Origin: Devosia sp.
GTDB lineage: Bacteria > Pseudomonadota > Alphaproteobacteria > Rhizobiales > Devosiaceae
Direction of reading: 5' to 3'
DNA: 64,000 nt
Assembly (NCBI RefSeq): GCF_028290435.1
Contig: NZ_JAQGJV010000024.1
Location: 36,223 to 100,222 of the forward strand
Part shown: one piece after another, positions 43,196-50,643 of the stretch
Layout of the letters: the number at the start of each line of letters is the position of its first letter
How positions within the stretch are numbered: the first letter of the stretch is position 1
Notes under the pieces: model-generated
Told to the model about the DNA's origin: nothing
The model's input: the letters and a program-made list of their open reading frames with translations, nothing else
Database searches by the model: none
Made by a program: the position numbers and the translations under genes

Positions 43196-43550
43196 GAGCG
43201 ATCCTCAAAATTCCGGGCCAAACGGGCCAGACGCGGATGCCCCACTGTCGCCCGAGGCGAAGGCCATCCTGAAAAAGGCGCGCCGCTCGTTCGGAATATC
43301 GATCGGCATCCTGTTGCTGGGCTTTATCGCGATTGGTTTCGCGCTTGTCTATCGAGTAATGCGCGATAGCCCGCCGCCCGAGGTCGCAGCAAGCGTCGCT
43401 ATGCCGGCGGGAGCCGAGGTGATTTCGGCAGTAGTGGCGGATGGGACGGTCAATGTGACGTATCGGATTGGGGGCGCTGTGACGCTGGCGCTGTTCGATC
43501 AGAAGACCGGGGAATTGACGCGAACGGTGGTGATCGGGACGGCGCCGTAA
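43194..43550 (+). CDS. Small membrane protein, DUF6476-like
   Basis: This 118-residue protein starts with ATG at 43194, which overlaps the start codon of the divergent rluD. It has an acidic cytoplasmic N-terminus (DADAPLSPEAKAILKKARRS), one transmembrane helix (SIGILLLGFIAIGFALVYRVM) and a beta-rich periplasmic tail ending TGELTRTVVIGTAP. The arrangement next to rluD and the sequence resemble the DUF6476 family of Hyphomicrobiales, but I have not confirmed the match. Function unknown. Confidence 0.8.
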   Translation: MSDPQNSGPNGPDADAPLSPEAKAILKKARRSFGISIGILLLGFIAIGFALVYRVMRDSPPPEVAASVAMPAGAEVISAVVADGTVNVTYRIGGAVTLALFDQKTGELTRTVVIGTAP

Positions 43551-43577
43551 ACTGCGCGTCGTGGCGCGCTTTAGCTT

Positions 43578-43685
43578 TCCCCACCCGCGGTTCTTCCCGC
43601 GGACTTGCTCCGCGGGCCTTTGGCCGCATGTGCCGTGCTGAGAGTGGCCCGCGGAGCAAGCCCGCGGGAAGGTCGGTGGGTGGGA
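43578..43685. repeat. Intergenic inverted repeat (CCCGCGGACTTGCTCCGCGGG type)
   Basis: TTCCCCACCCGCGGTTCTTC and CCGCGGACTTGCTCCGCGGG are mirrored by CCCGCGGAGCAAGCCCGCGG and GAAGGTCGGTGGGTGGGA. The arms are about 45 bp long and each contains a small internal palindrome. It lies between convergent genes (DUF6476-like and coiled-coil protein), so it may also form terminator-like hairpins. Confidence 0.8.
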
Positions 43686-43710
43686 TGGTTTGACGCTAAA
43701 TCCGAGCGCC

Positions 43711-44661
43711 TCAGCGCCCCTGAATCTCGCGTAAAGCCGCCATGCGATCTGTAACGCTGCCGCCCTTGCGTTTGCCCAGTGGAGGCGGCTTGGGCAGTTC
43801 CTCGGTGGTCTTGCCATCGGCGGCGAAGCGTTGCACCCGGTCGAACAGGCTTTCCTCGGGGCCGGCAACCACGGGCTTTTCGCTTTCGCTGGCATAAACC
43901 AGGCGGCTGACATTGGCGGCGATCTCATTGAGCCGGTCGCGCAGCTTGGCCTCGTCCATGCGATCGGAGTCCCAATCGGCGAGCAGCGTGGATTCGACGC
44001 CCGCAACCTTGGTGCGCAGGACTTCGAGTTCGTCGTCGAGGCTGAGCTTGTCGGCCAGCAATTGGTTGGCCTGGCCCCCGGCCTTCTCGGTCGCCTCGCC
44101 GGTTTCGGCCAGAATGGCGTTGAGCCGGGTCTCGGCGCTGGCGAGACGCGCTTCGGCGGCGACCAGGCTGTCGGCAGTGGCCTTCTTGGGCCCGGCGCCA
44201 CCGCGCATGGTTTCAAGTTCGCCATTGCGTACCGACAGTTCGCGCTCGCGCATCCGCAACCGCTGCGCCAGATCGGTATTGTCGCGCTCCAGCTCCGCCA
44301 GGCGGGCGCGGATTTCGGCCTCGCGGGCCTCCAATTCCCCCACGACGGCGCCGTGCTGGTCGCGTTCGGCCTTGAGCGCCCCCAGGTCGGCGCGTTTGCG
44401 GTCGACATCGGTGATCTGCTCGGCCATCCGCTTGCGCAGCGCCTCGATGGTCATCTCCAGCTTGCGGGTGCTGAGCGCAAATTCGGCGCGCAACTGATCC
44501 TTGTCGGCGCGGAACTCGGCCATGGTGATGGGGGTCGCAGCCTCGATGCGGCGCTTGGTCAGGCGGACGGCGCGTCGCCATACGGCGGGCATGATGATCA
44601 GCGCCAACAGGCCCGCAGCGAGCAGGCCGAGCGCGAAATACATGATGTTCTCGATGCCCAT
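43711..44661 (-). CDS. Membrane-anchored coiled-coil protein, hypothetical
   Basis: The start MGIENIMYFALGLLAAGLLALI at 44661 gives 316 residues. The frame runs 29 codons further upstream, but those are Gly/Arg-rich and not credible. A single N-terminal transmembrane helix is followed by a basic stretch (WRRAVRLTKRRIEAATPITMAEFRADKDQLRAEFALS). A long heptad-patterned coiled coil follows (KLEMTIEALRKRMAEQITDVDRKRADLGALKAERDQ and on). A Pro-rich C-terminus (EELPKPPPLGKRKGG) ends with RMAALREIQ. Related proteins of Hyphomicrobiales are annotated only as hypothetical. A scaffold or envelope role is possible. Confidence 0.75.
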   Translation of the reverse strand: MGIENIMYFALGLLAAGLLALIIMPAVWRRAVRLTKRRIEAATPITMAEFRADKDQLRAEFALSTRKLEMTIEALRKRMAEQITDVDRKRADLGALKAERDQHGAVVGELEAREAEIRARLAELERDNTDLAQRLRMRERELSVRNGELETMRGGAGPKKATADSLVAAEARLASAETRLNAILAETGEATEKAGGQANQLLADKLSLDDELEVLRTKVAGVESTLLADWDSDRMDEAKLRDRLNEIAANVSRLVYASESEKPVVAGPEESLFDRVQRFAADGKTTEELPKPPPLGKRKGGSVTDRMAALREIQGR

Positions 44662-44842
44662 CGACCGAACTCCGGAGCCGCCACGCCCTTGCGGGTAAAC
44701 CCTATCTGGCAGCAATGGCGCAAAGGCGCCATCCTCACCGCCCAACATTCCTAACGCGTTTGCGCGAGCCAGTCACGATAGAGCCGGGACCCTTGGCCCC
44801 GGCTACGGCACTTTTACGATCAAATCGTGTGGTTTTCGCCAG

Positions 44843-45412
44843 CTAGAACGGGTTCCAGGTCGGCTCCTGGGTGAATTTGAGATAGCCGACATTGAAGCCC
44901 AACCGCGCGCCGACGCCCGAGCGGATCGGCACCAGTACGATATTGCGGTTCTTGATCACCGTCATGCCCAGCCCGCCGATGATATAGGCGGAGCCATCGA
45001 CGCCGGCGAAGCGGCCGTAGATTTCCTGAATCTGGGAGAGATTGTAGACCAGCATCATCGACTTGGAGCCATCGCCGCCAACGTCAAAGCCCAGGCTCGG
45101 GCCCTGCCAGAACACCGGGATTTCACCGGCATTGCGAGTGTAAAGCGTGCCTTGGCCGTACCGGGCGCCTGCAAACAGGGCGCCACCGGCATCTTCACCC
45201 AGGATATAGCCATTGGGCAGGCCGAACTGGCTCACCGAGCGTTCGATCAGCGAGGCAAGGCCCTGGGCTACCGAGCCGAAGAAGGCGCTGCCGGTATTGA
45301 CCAGTTCCTCGCCCGAATAGGTATCGCCGAGCGACCCCTGGGCAAAGGCTGCGGGCACCGGAAAAAGGATCGCCGTCAGCACGGCAAGAACGAGAGCGAA
45401 GCGCTTGAACAT
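44843..45412 (-). CDS. eipA: Envelope integrity protein EipA (DUF1134)
   Basis: This 189-residue protein has a signal peptide (RFALVLAVLTAILFPVPAAFAQG). The DUF1134 core is recognisable: YSGEELVNTGSAFFGSVAQGLASLIERSVSQFGLPNGYILGEDAGGALFAGARYGQGTLYTRNAG. It continues with VFWQGPSLGFDVGGDGSKSMMLVYNL and ends with LGFNVGYLKFTQEPTWNPF. In Brucella the DUF1134 protein EipA is a periplasmic factor required for cell-envelope stress resistance. It is a single gene, with the YHS-domain gene divergent. Confidence 0.92.
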   Translation of the reverse strand: MFKRFALVLAVLTAILFPVPAAFAQGSLGDTYSGEELVNTGSAFFGSVAQGLASLIERSVSQFGLPNGYILGEDAGGALFAGARYGQGTLYTRNAGEIPVFWQGPSLGFDVGGDGSKSMMLVYNLSQIQEIYGRFAGVDGSAYIIGGLGMTVIKNRNIVLVPIRSGVGARLGFNVGYLKFTQEPTWNPF

Positions 45413-45508
45413 GATTGTCCTCCGGGGGCAGCACGGTGTTTACGAGGACCTTAAGCTTTGGCTTGTAGCTTCAGCGTCGGACGCGCGCACCGATCATTGC
45501 TGGCAATC

Positions 45509-45994
45509 ATGAAGCAAACCTCTAAACAAATCTTAACCATGCTTGCCTTTGTTCTGCCGCTATTGAGCATGGCCGGGACGGCGCAGGCGCAGTCCATCGT
45601 CACCACGATCATCACCGATCCGCTGACCGGCGTCGCCATCGACGGCATGGACGCGGTCTCCTATTTCACCGAGCCCGCGCCGCTGCTGGGGCGCGGCGAC
45701 TACGAATTCACCTGGAGCGGCGTGCCCTGGCATTTCGCCAATGCCGCCAATCGCGACGTCTTCGCCCGCGCGCCAGAAATCTATGCGCCGCAGTTCGGTG
45801 GCCATGGCGCCATGAGCGTGGCGCGCGGCTTCGTCTCCGATGCCGACCCCAGCATTTATGCGGTCTATGAGCAGCGCCTCTACATGTTCTATTCAGCCGG
45901 CAATCGCGAGGCCTTCCTGCTGGCGCCTGCGGAGGCAGCCACCAAGGCCGCAAAGAACTGGCCGGCTTTGGCCAAGGTATTGGTCCGACAGTAG
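45509..45994 (+). CDS. Secreted YHS-domain protein
   Basis: The ATG at 45509 is used because it starts a signal peptide (ILTMLAFVLPLLSMAGTAQA, then QSIVTT). The mature part of the 161-residue protein contains a YHS-type segment: ITDPLTGVAIDGMDAVSYFTEPAPLLGRGDYEFTWSGVPWHFANAANRDVFARAPEIYAPQFGGHGAM. It has the FxxAANRDxFxxxPExYxPQFGG pattern of small YHS proteins, often linked to metal or redox homeostasis. It is divergent from eipA. Function unknown. Confidence 0.88.
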   Translation: MKQTSKQILTMLAFVLPLLSMAGTAQAQSIVTTIITDPLTGVAIDGMDAVSYFTEPAPLLGRGDYEFTWSGVPWHFANAANRDVFARAPEIYAPQFGGHGAMSVARGFVSDADPSIYAVYEQRLYMFYSAGNREAFLLAPAEAATKAAKNWPALAKVLVRQ

Positions 45995-46040
45995 CGCCGG
46001 CAGTCTCGGGGCAATTTGCGCGTATCGCCGCCTGCGGCCA

Positions 46041-46086
46041 TAAAAATAGGTCTATTTTTACCGATGACACTCTAATGTCGGTGTCA
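46041..46086. promoter_or_regulatory. Two inverted repeats upstream of chpT
   Basis: TAAAAATAG-GT-CTATTTTTA (46041-46060) is a perfect palindrome with 9-bp arms. TGACAC-N10-GTGTCA (46065-46086) follows directly. Both lie 49-95 bp upstream of the chpT ATG in an otherwise GC-rich background, which suggests operator sites for one or two dimeric regulators. No regulator can be assigned from sequence alone. Confidence 0.5.
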
Positions 46087-46134
46087 CTGATTCCCGCGCG
46101 TCCCTCGGCGCGCGCTCTTACGGAGACTGCATAG

Positions 46135-46821
46135 ATGGCCGATATCATCGAGCTCAAGGCAACCGATCTCGCGGCCATGTTGTGCTCCCGGGTCTGTCAC
46201 GACCTGATCAATCCGATCGGGGCGATCGGCAATGGGCTCGAAGTTCTGGCTGATCCGAGCCAGGGCGACATGAGCGAAGGGGCGCGCGACCTGATCGCCA
46301 GCGCCGCCAAGCAGAGCCGCGCCAAGCTCGAATTCGCCCGCCTGGCCTATGGGGCGTCCTCCACCGCTGGCACCGATATCGACACGCGCGAATGCGAACG
46401 CGTGGCGCGCATCCTGTTCGAGATCGAAAAGGCCGATCTCGAATGGAACGTGCCGCTGATCCTGATGCCCAAGCACAAGGCCAAGCTGTTCATGAACATG
46501 CTGCTGATCGCCGCCATGTCGGTACCGCGCGGCGGCCAGGTGACGGCCAGCATCACCGGCGACGCCGGCAGCGAGAAGTTTGAGTTCACCTCCAAGAGCG
46601 ATCCGGAAAAGCGTCAGAAGACGCTGATCCCCGCCGGCTGCGTCGGGCTGCTGTCGGGCATGCCCGAAGAAGGCTCGGTCGACGCGCGGGGCATCCAGCC
46701 GTTCTATACTGGCCTCTTGGCGCGGATGACCGACATGGACATCACCATCGGTATCGAAAACGAGATGTTCTACCTGACCGCCGTGCCCAAGGCCGCAGTG
46801 GTCGCCGAAACCGTCAACTGA
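46135..46821 (+). CDS. chpT: Histidine phosphotransferase ChpT
   Basis: ChpT passes phosphate from the hybrid kinase CckA to CtrA and CpdR. The 228-residue protein has the histidine-kinase-like DHp helix with the phospho-His at position 22: LCSRVCHDLINPIGAIGNGLEVL. A degenerate ATPase-like domain follows, with LMPKHKAKLFMNMLLIAAMSVPRGG and a C-terminal LLARMTDMDITIGIENEMFYLTA. This is diagnostic for ChpT. ctrA itself is 6.7 kb away in the window. A CheY-like gene follows 116 bp downstream. Confidence 0.94.
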   Translation: MADIIELKATDLAAMLCSRVCHDLINPIGAIGNGLEVLADPSQGDMSEGARDLIASAAKQSRAKLEFARLAYGASSTAGTDIDTRECERVARILFEIEKADLEWNVPLILMPKHKAKLFMNMLLIAAMSVPRGGQVTASITGDAGSEKFEFTSKSDPEKRQKTLIPAGCVGLLSGMPEEGSVDARGIQPFYTGLLARMTDMDITIGIENEMFYLTAVPKAAVVAETVN

Positions 46822-46937
46822 TCGGTTCAGACCTGATCGCGGAAATACGGATACCGGCTCTATTGCAGCGGTAACGCTAACCTTTCCGTAGGCAGTGGCG
46901 GCGCATAATCACCAAGCGTCCGCCTCTGCCGAAAGTC

Positions 46938-47300
46938 ATGCCCATGAAATCCTGCCTCATCGTCGATGACTCCACCGTCGTCCGCACCGTGGCGCGGCGT
47001 ATCATGGAAGACATGGATTACATCGTCGACGAGGCCGAGGACGGCCAGGAAGCGTTCGACAAGTGCCGCCAGGAAATGCCGGACGCGATCCTGCTCGACT
47101 GGAACATGCCGATCATGAGCGGGCTGGAATTCCTCAAGCTGCTGCGCGCCTATGTGGGCGGCGACAAGCCGCGCATCGTCTATTGCACGGTCGAGAACGA
47201 TATCGGCGCCATCGCCATGGCACTGCGCGCCGGCGCCAGCGACTACATGATGAAGCCGTTCGACCGGGCGATTTTGGAGTCCAAGTTCGAAGCGGCCTGA
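46938..47300 (+). CDS. Single-domain response regulator (CheY-like)
   Basis: This 120-residue receiver has the acidic pair VDDS, the phospho-acceptor Asp in DAILLDWNMPIMSGLEFL, the Thr in VYCTVEN, and the Lys in ASDYMMKPF. No output domain is present. ATG at 46938 or 46944 (MKSCLIVDDS) could start it. It follows chpT on the same strand, an arrangement seen in other Hyphomicrobiales. A role in chemotaxis or in the phosphorelay is possible. It is not CpdR by its sequence features as far as I can judge. Confidence 0.9.
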   Translation: MPMKSCLIVDDSTVVRTVARRIMEDMDYIVDEAEDGQEAFDKCRQEMPDAILLDWNMPIMSGLEFLKLLRAYVGGDKPRIVYCTVENDIGAIAMALRAGASDYMMKPFDRAILESKFEAA

Positions 47301-47305
47301 GGCCC

Positions 47306-48577
47306 CTAAGCCAGCAACTCCGCCCGCGCGCGCAAAAACGCTTGTTCGCGTTCGTTGTGCGTCAGGCTGGCCGCCTTTTCGAATTCGGCTTTGGCCTCGG
47401 CGCGTCGGCCCAGCTTTTCCAGGAGATCTCCCCGCACCACGGGCAGGAAATGATAGCTCTTGAGCGCCGGTTCGTCCTTGATCGCGTCGATCAGCGCCAG
47501 AGCCGGCCCCGGCCCTTCCGCCATCGAGACGGCAACGGCGCGGTTGAGTTCGATCACCGGCGAGGGCGTTACCTCGGCCAGCCTGCCATAGAGCGCGGCG
47601 ATGCGCGACCAATCAGTGTCCTGGCCCTTGTGCGCCCGCGCGTGACAGGCGGCGATCGCGGCCTGGATGGCATAAGGTCCCTCGGCCCCGCCGAGGAGTT
47701 CGGCTTCGGCCAAAGCCGCAAGGCCGCGCCGGATCAGCAACTGATCCCACCGCGAGCGATCCTGATCGAGCAACAGCACCGGCTCGCCTTGGGCATCGGT
47801 GCGGGCTTGCGTGCGCGAGGCCTGGATTTCCATCAGCGCCACCAGCGCATGCACTTCGCTCTCCTCGGGCGTCAGCCGCGCCAGCACGCGGCCGAGACGT
47901 TGTGCCTCGTCGCAAAGCTGCGGACGCATCCAGTCGCTGCCGGCGGTGGCCGAATAGCCCTCGTTGAAAATCAGGTAAACCACGCCCAGCACCGAGGCCA
48001 GCCGCTCGGCTCGCTCGGCACCACGGGGCACTTCGAACGGCACGCCGGCCTCCGCAATGGTGCGCTTGGCGCGCACGATGCGCTGGCCAATGGTGGGTTC
48101 GGCCACGAGGAAGGCCCGGGCAATTTCCTCGGTGGTGAGGCCACCCAATAGCCGCAACGTCAGCGCCACGCGCGACTCGGGCGGTAGCACGGGATGACAA
48201 GAGGTGAAGATCAACCGCAGCAGGTCGTCGCCGACATCGTCATCCAGCGCCTCGTGCAGTTGCTCAATATGGTCGGGCGTGTCGGTTTCGATGCCGTGGC
48301 CGACATCGACCAGCTTTTCGGCGGCCATCTTGCGGTGGCGGAACATGTCGATGGCGCGGCGCTTGGCAGCCTGCATGAGCCAGGCGCCCGGATTATTGGG
48401 AACGCCCGATTGCGGCCAGGTCTTGAGCGCGATCACCAGTGCATCCTGCGCCAGCTCTTCGGCCGTGGAAATATCGCGCACCACCCGCGTCAGCCCCGCG
48501 ATCAGGCGGGGCTGCTCGATTTTCCAGACCGCCGAAATGGCGCGGTGGGTCTCGGCTTCGGCTGCGGTCTGGGTCAT
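47306..48577 (-). CDS. ECF sigma factor with C-terminal TPR-like extension (ECF42-like, DUF6596)
   Basis: The start MTQTAAEAETHRAISAVWKIEQPRLIAGLTRVVRDI at 48577 gives 423 residues. The open frame continues upstream into the thiN gene and is ignored there. Sigma regions 2 (ELAQDALVIALKTWPQSGVPNNPGAWLMQAAKRRAIDMFRHRK) and 4 (TLRLLGGLTTEEIARAFLVAEPTIGQRIVRAKRTI) are followed by a long helical domain (YLIFNEGYSATAG, LHALVALMEIQASRTQAR, PVVRGDLLEKLGRRAEAKAEFEKAASL). This is the ECF42 layout. ECF42 factors usually neighbour DGPF proteins, and one is at 40487. Overlaps thiN by 4 bp. Confidence 0.9.
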   Translation of the reverse strand: MTQTAAEAETHRAISAVWKIEQPRLIAGLTRVVRDISTAEELAQDALVIALKTWPQSGVPNNPGAWLMQAAKRRAIDMFRHRKMAAEKLVDVGHGIETDTPDHIEQLHEALDDDVGDDLLRLIFTSCHPVLPPESRVALTLRLLGGLTTEEIARAFLVAEPTIGQRIVRAKRTIAEAGVPFEVPRGAERAERLASVLGVVYLIFNEGYSATAGSDWMRPQLCDEAQRLGRVLARLTPEESEVHALVALMEIQASRTQARTDAQGEPVLLLDQDRSRWDQLLIRRGLAALAEAELLGGAEGPYAIQAAIAACHARAHKGQDTDWSRIAALYGRLAEVTPSPVIELNRAVAVSMAEGPGPALALIDAIKDEPALKSYHFLPVVRGDLLEKLGRRAEAKAEFEKAASLTHNEREQAFLRARAELLA

Positions 48578-49269
48578 GAGAGTTCCCCCAGCAAATCCCA
48601 CAACCGCTCCTTGCCCAGGATCAGTAACCAGGGCGTGTTGTCCTCCGGCTCGATTTCCACGCGGCCGCCGGTCGCCGCATTGGAGGTGCCGATCAGCCCG
48701 CCCGGCTCCAGCAACAACCCGTCGAGCGGATAAAACAAACCCGTCGAGCGCACGAAACCGACCCGCACCAGCGGATGGATCGATACCCGCTCGCCGGCCG
48801 TCGCCTCGAACGCAAATGCGCCGACGGCGGCGAAAGCCACATCCACCTCGTCGATCAGCAGCAGCTTGCGCTCGGGCGCGAATTGCAGCACGGCGCTGAG
48901 CGCCGCCAGCGTGTGATCGAGCCGCTTGCCGGTCATCCCCAGCGCCAGCGTCACGGGTGCGCGGGTGGAATAGATCGCCTTCTGGAAGTCCGTGGTGATC
49001 TGTTCGGGAATATGGATGACCCGCGTCCGGGTCTCCCATGCGGCACGATCCGAGAGCGAATCAAGGTCGCCTATGATCGCCGCCGGCACAAGGCCGGCCG
49101 CGCCGATTGCGTCGCCGCCGCCATCGGCGCCCACCAGCATGACGCCCATTTTCGCCAGCGCCCGCAGCAGGGACGCATCGACATTGCCCCCGCCCACAAT
49201 GGCGATCGGGCCCTCGAAGACCAAAGGCAACCCGTCCGTTTCGGCCACGGAAGTCTCTTGCACTGTCAC
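48574..49269 (-). CDS. thiN: Thiamine pyrophosphokinase
   Basis: The enzyme makes thiamine diphosphate from imported thiamine and ATP. The start GTG at 49269 (231 residues) is favoured over extended frames that would run through the antisense of the TPP riboswitch, and a second GTG is at 49263. The family motifs are present: IAIVGGGNVDASLLRAL, GADGGGDAIGAAGLVPAAIIGDLDSLSD, TDFQKAIYSTRAPVTLALGMTGKRLDHTLAAL. A C-terminal beta domain has LDGLLLEPGGLIGTSNAATGGRVEIE. Divergent from the thiamine importer operon. Overlaps the sigma factor gene by 4 bp. Confidence 0.92.
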   Translation of the reverse strand: MTVQETSVAETDGLPLVFEGPIAIVGGGNVDASLLRALAKMGVMLVGADGGGDAIGAAGLVPAAIIGDLDSLSDRAAWETRTRVIHIPEQITTDFQKAIYSTRAPVTLALGMTGKRLDHTLAALSAVLQFAPERKLLLIDEVDVAFAAVGAFAFEATAGERVSIHPLVRVGFVRSTGLFYPLDGLLLEPGGLIGTSNAATGGRVEIEPEDNTPWLLILGKERLWDLLGELS

Positions 49270-49290
49270 AAAGCACTCATTAAGTGTGGG

Positions 49291-49454
49291 GCGTCTCGCT
49301 GGGGTGTTCCGGAGAAATCCGGAGCTGAGAGTTACCCATTGAACCTGAACCAGGTCATGCTGGCGGAGGAAGTTCGAGATGGCAAGGGGTGCCTTCTCGC
49401 GCCTGCGCCATTGACATATTCCCTTCTCACATGGCCGCAAACCTTGAAGGGAAT
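49291..49454 (+). promoter_or_regulatory. TPP riboswitch with ribosome-binding-site sequestering hairpin
   Basis: The THI-box core is clear: GCTGGGGTG, then GGAGCTGAGAGTTACCC, GAACCTGAACCAGGTCATGC and GCGGAGGAAGTTC. TCTCG (49294) and CGAGA (49375-49379) close P1. CGAGA can alternatively pair with TTCTCG at 49394-49399. Further down ATTCCCTTC (49418-49426) pairs perfectly with GAAGGGAAT (49446-49454), which covers the thiB ribosome binding site five bases before the ATG. Control is therefore probably translational. A weak promoter TTGCAC-N17-TAAGTG (49258-49286) overlaps the thiN start. Confidence 0.93.
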
Positions 49455-49459
49455 GACCC

Positions 49460-50464
49460 ATGGTCAAATTCACCCGTCTGGCGCTTGCGGTCCTAACCGG
49501 ACTGCTCGCCGCTCCCGCCATCGCCCAAGAAGCGCCGGTGCTGACGATCTATACCTATGACGGCTTTGCCGCCGAATGGGGCCCCGGCCCCGGTCTCAAG
49601 GCGGGCTTCGAGGCCACCTGCGGCTGCACCGTCAACTGGGTCGCCGCTGACTCGTCCATTGGCACGCTGCGGCGTGTCCAGCTTGAAGGCGACACCACGC
49701 CGGCCGACCTGATCGTGGGCCTCGATACCTCGATTGCCGGGGAAGCCCGCGCCACGGGCCTGTTCGCCGACCATGGCCTCGACCTTTCCGGCCTCGCGCT
49801 GCCCGATGCCTGGACCGACAAGCAATTCGTGCCGTTCGACTATGCCCATTTCGCCTTCGTCTATGACAGCGACACGGTCAAGACGCCGCCAAAATCCTTC
49901 GAGGAGCTGATCGCGCTGCCGGACAGCTTCAAGATCGCCATCCAGGATCCGCGCTCGGCCACCCCGGGCCTCGGCCTCGTGCTCTGGGTCAAGGCCGCCT
50001 ATGGCGACCGCGCCGCCGAAATCTGGAAGGGCCTCAAGCCGCATATTCTGACGGTGACGCGCGAATGGAGCGAAAGCTACGACCTGTTCCTCAAGGGCGA
50101 GGCCGATATGGCGTTGAGCTACACGACCTCGCCTGCCTATCACATTGTCTCCGAGCACGACGACACGATCCACGCCGCGCTGTTCGATGAGGGCCACTAC
50201 GCCCAGATCGAGGTCGCTGGCGTGTTGAAGTCGTCCAAGCACCAGGAATTGGCCAAGCAGTTCCTCGCTTATCTCTCGTCCACCGCTGGCCAAAAGATTA
50301 TTCCGGATACCAACTGGATGTTCCCTGTGGTGGACCTCGGCGCGGACCTCGATCCGGCATTTGCCTCCATGCCGCAGCCGAGCAAGACATTGCACCTGAG
50401 CGATGAAGAGATCGCGGCGCACTCGAAAGAGTGGATCGATGAGATGTTGAAGGCGATTCAGTAG
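49460..50464 (+). CDS. thiB: Thiamine ABC transporter substrate-binding protein ThiB
   Basis: ThiB binds thiamine, thiamine phosphate or diphosphate in the periplasm. The 334-residue protein has a signal peptide (FTRLALAVLTGLLAAPAIAQ). The ThiB pattern is APVLTIYTYDGFAAEWGPGPGLKAGFEATCGCTVNWVAADSSIGTLRRVQLEG, DLIVGLDTSIAGEARATGLFADHGL and FVPFDYAHFAFVYDSDTV. The later PDTNWMFPVV-like segment and MTSPAYH-like YTTSPAYHIVSEH also fit. It begins just after the TPP riboswitch and heads thiBPQ. Confidence 0.95.
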   Translation: MVKFTRLALAVLTGLLAAPAIAQEAPVLTIYTYDGFAAEWGPGPGLKAGFEATCGCTVNWVAADSSIGTLRRVQLEGDTTPADLIVGLDTSIAGEARATGLFADHGLDLSGLALPDAWTDKQFVPFDYAHFAFVYDSDTVKTPPKSFEELIALPDSFKIAIQDPRSATPGLGLVLWVKAAYGDRAAEIWKGLKPHILTVTREWSESYDLFLKGEADMALSYTTSPAYHIVSEHDDTIHAALFDEGHYAQIEVAGVLKSSKHQELAKQFLAYLSSTAGQKIIPDTNWMFPVVDLGADLDPAFASMPQPSKTLHLSDEEIAAHSKEWIDEMLKAIQ

Positions 50465-50488
50465 GGCAAGTCCGTGCTCACCCTGGCC

Positions 50489-50609
50489 TCCCCCCACCCT
50501 AACCCTCCCCTCAAGGGGGAGGGGACTGGATCATGCGCGCGGCAATATCACGCGCCGGCCACCGGCCCAGAGCCCCTCCCCCTTGAGGGGAGGGGTTGGG
50601 GTGGGGGGA
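50489..50609. repeat. Intergenic inverted repeat, copy B
   Basis: The arms CCCCCCACCCTAACCCTCCC with CTCAAGGGGGAGGGG and CCCCTCCCCCTTGAGGGGAGG with GGTTGGGGTGGGGGG are nearly perfect mirror images. They enclose a middle that includes a palindromic GCGCGCGGCAATATCACGCGC. It sits between thiB and thiP inside the operon. Copies A (21210) and C (59122) are alike. Confidence 0.85.
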
Positions 50610-50643
50610 GCCCTCCGCATGCTCGAACTGGCATGGCCACCTC

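Noticed and set aside
47306..49039. 577-codon version of the ECF42-like sigma factor
   Set aside because: The upstream part overlaps thiN in another frame and is Arg/Gly-rich. The ATG at 48577 starts where family similarity starts.
49270..49521. N-terminal extension of thiamine pyrophosphokinase to 315 codons
   Set aside because: The extension reads through the antisense of the TPP riboswitch and has no family similarity. The GTG at 49269 gives a normal-length enzyme.
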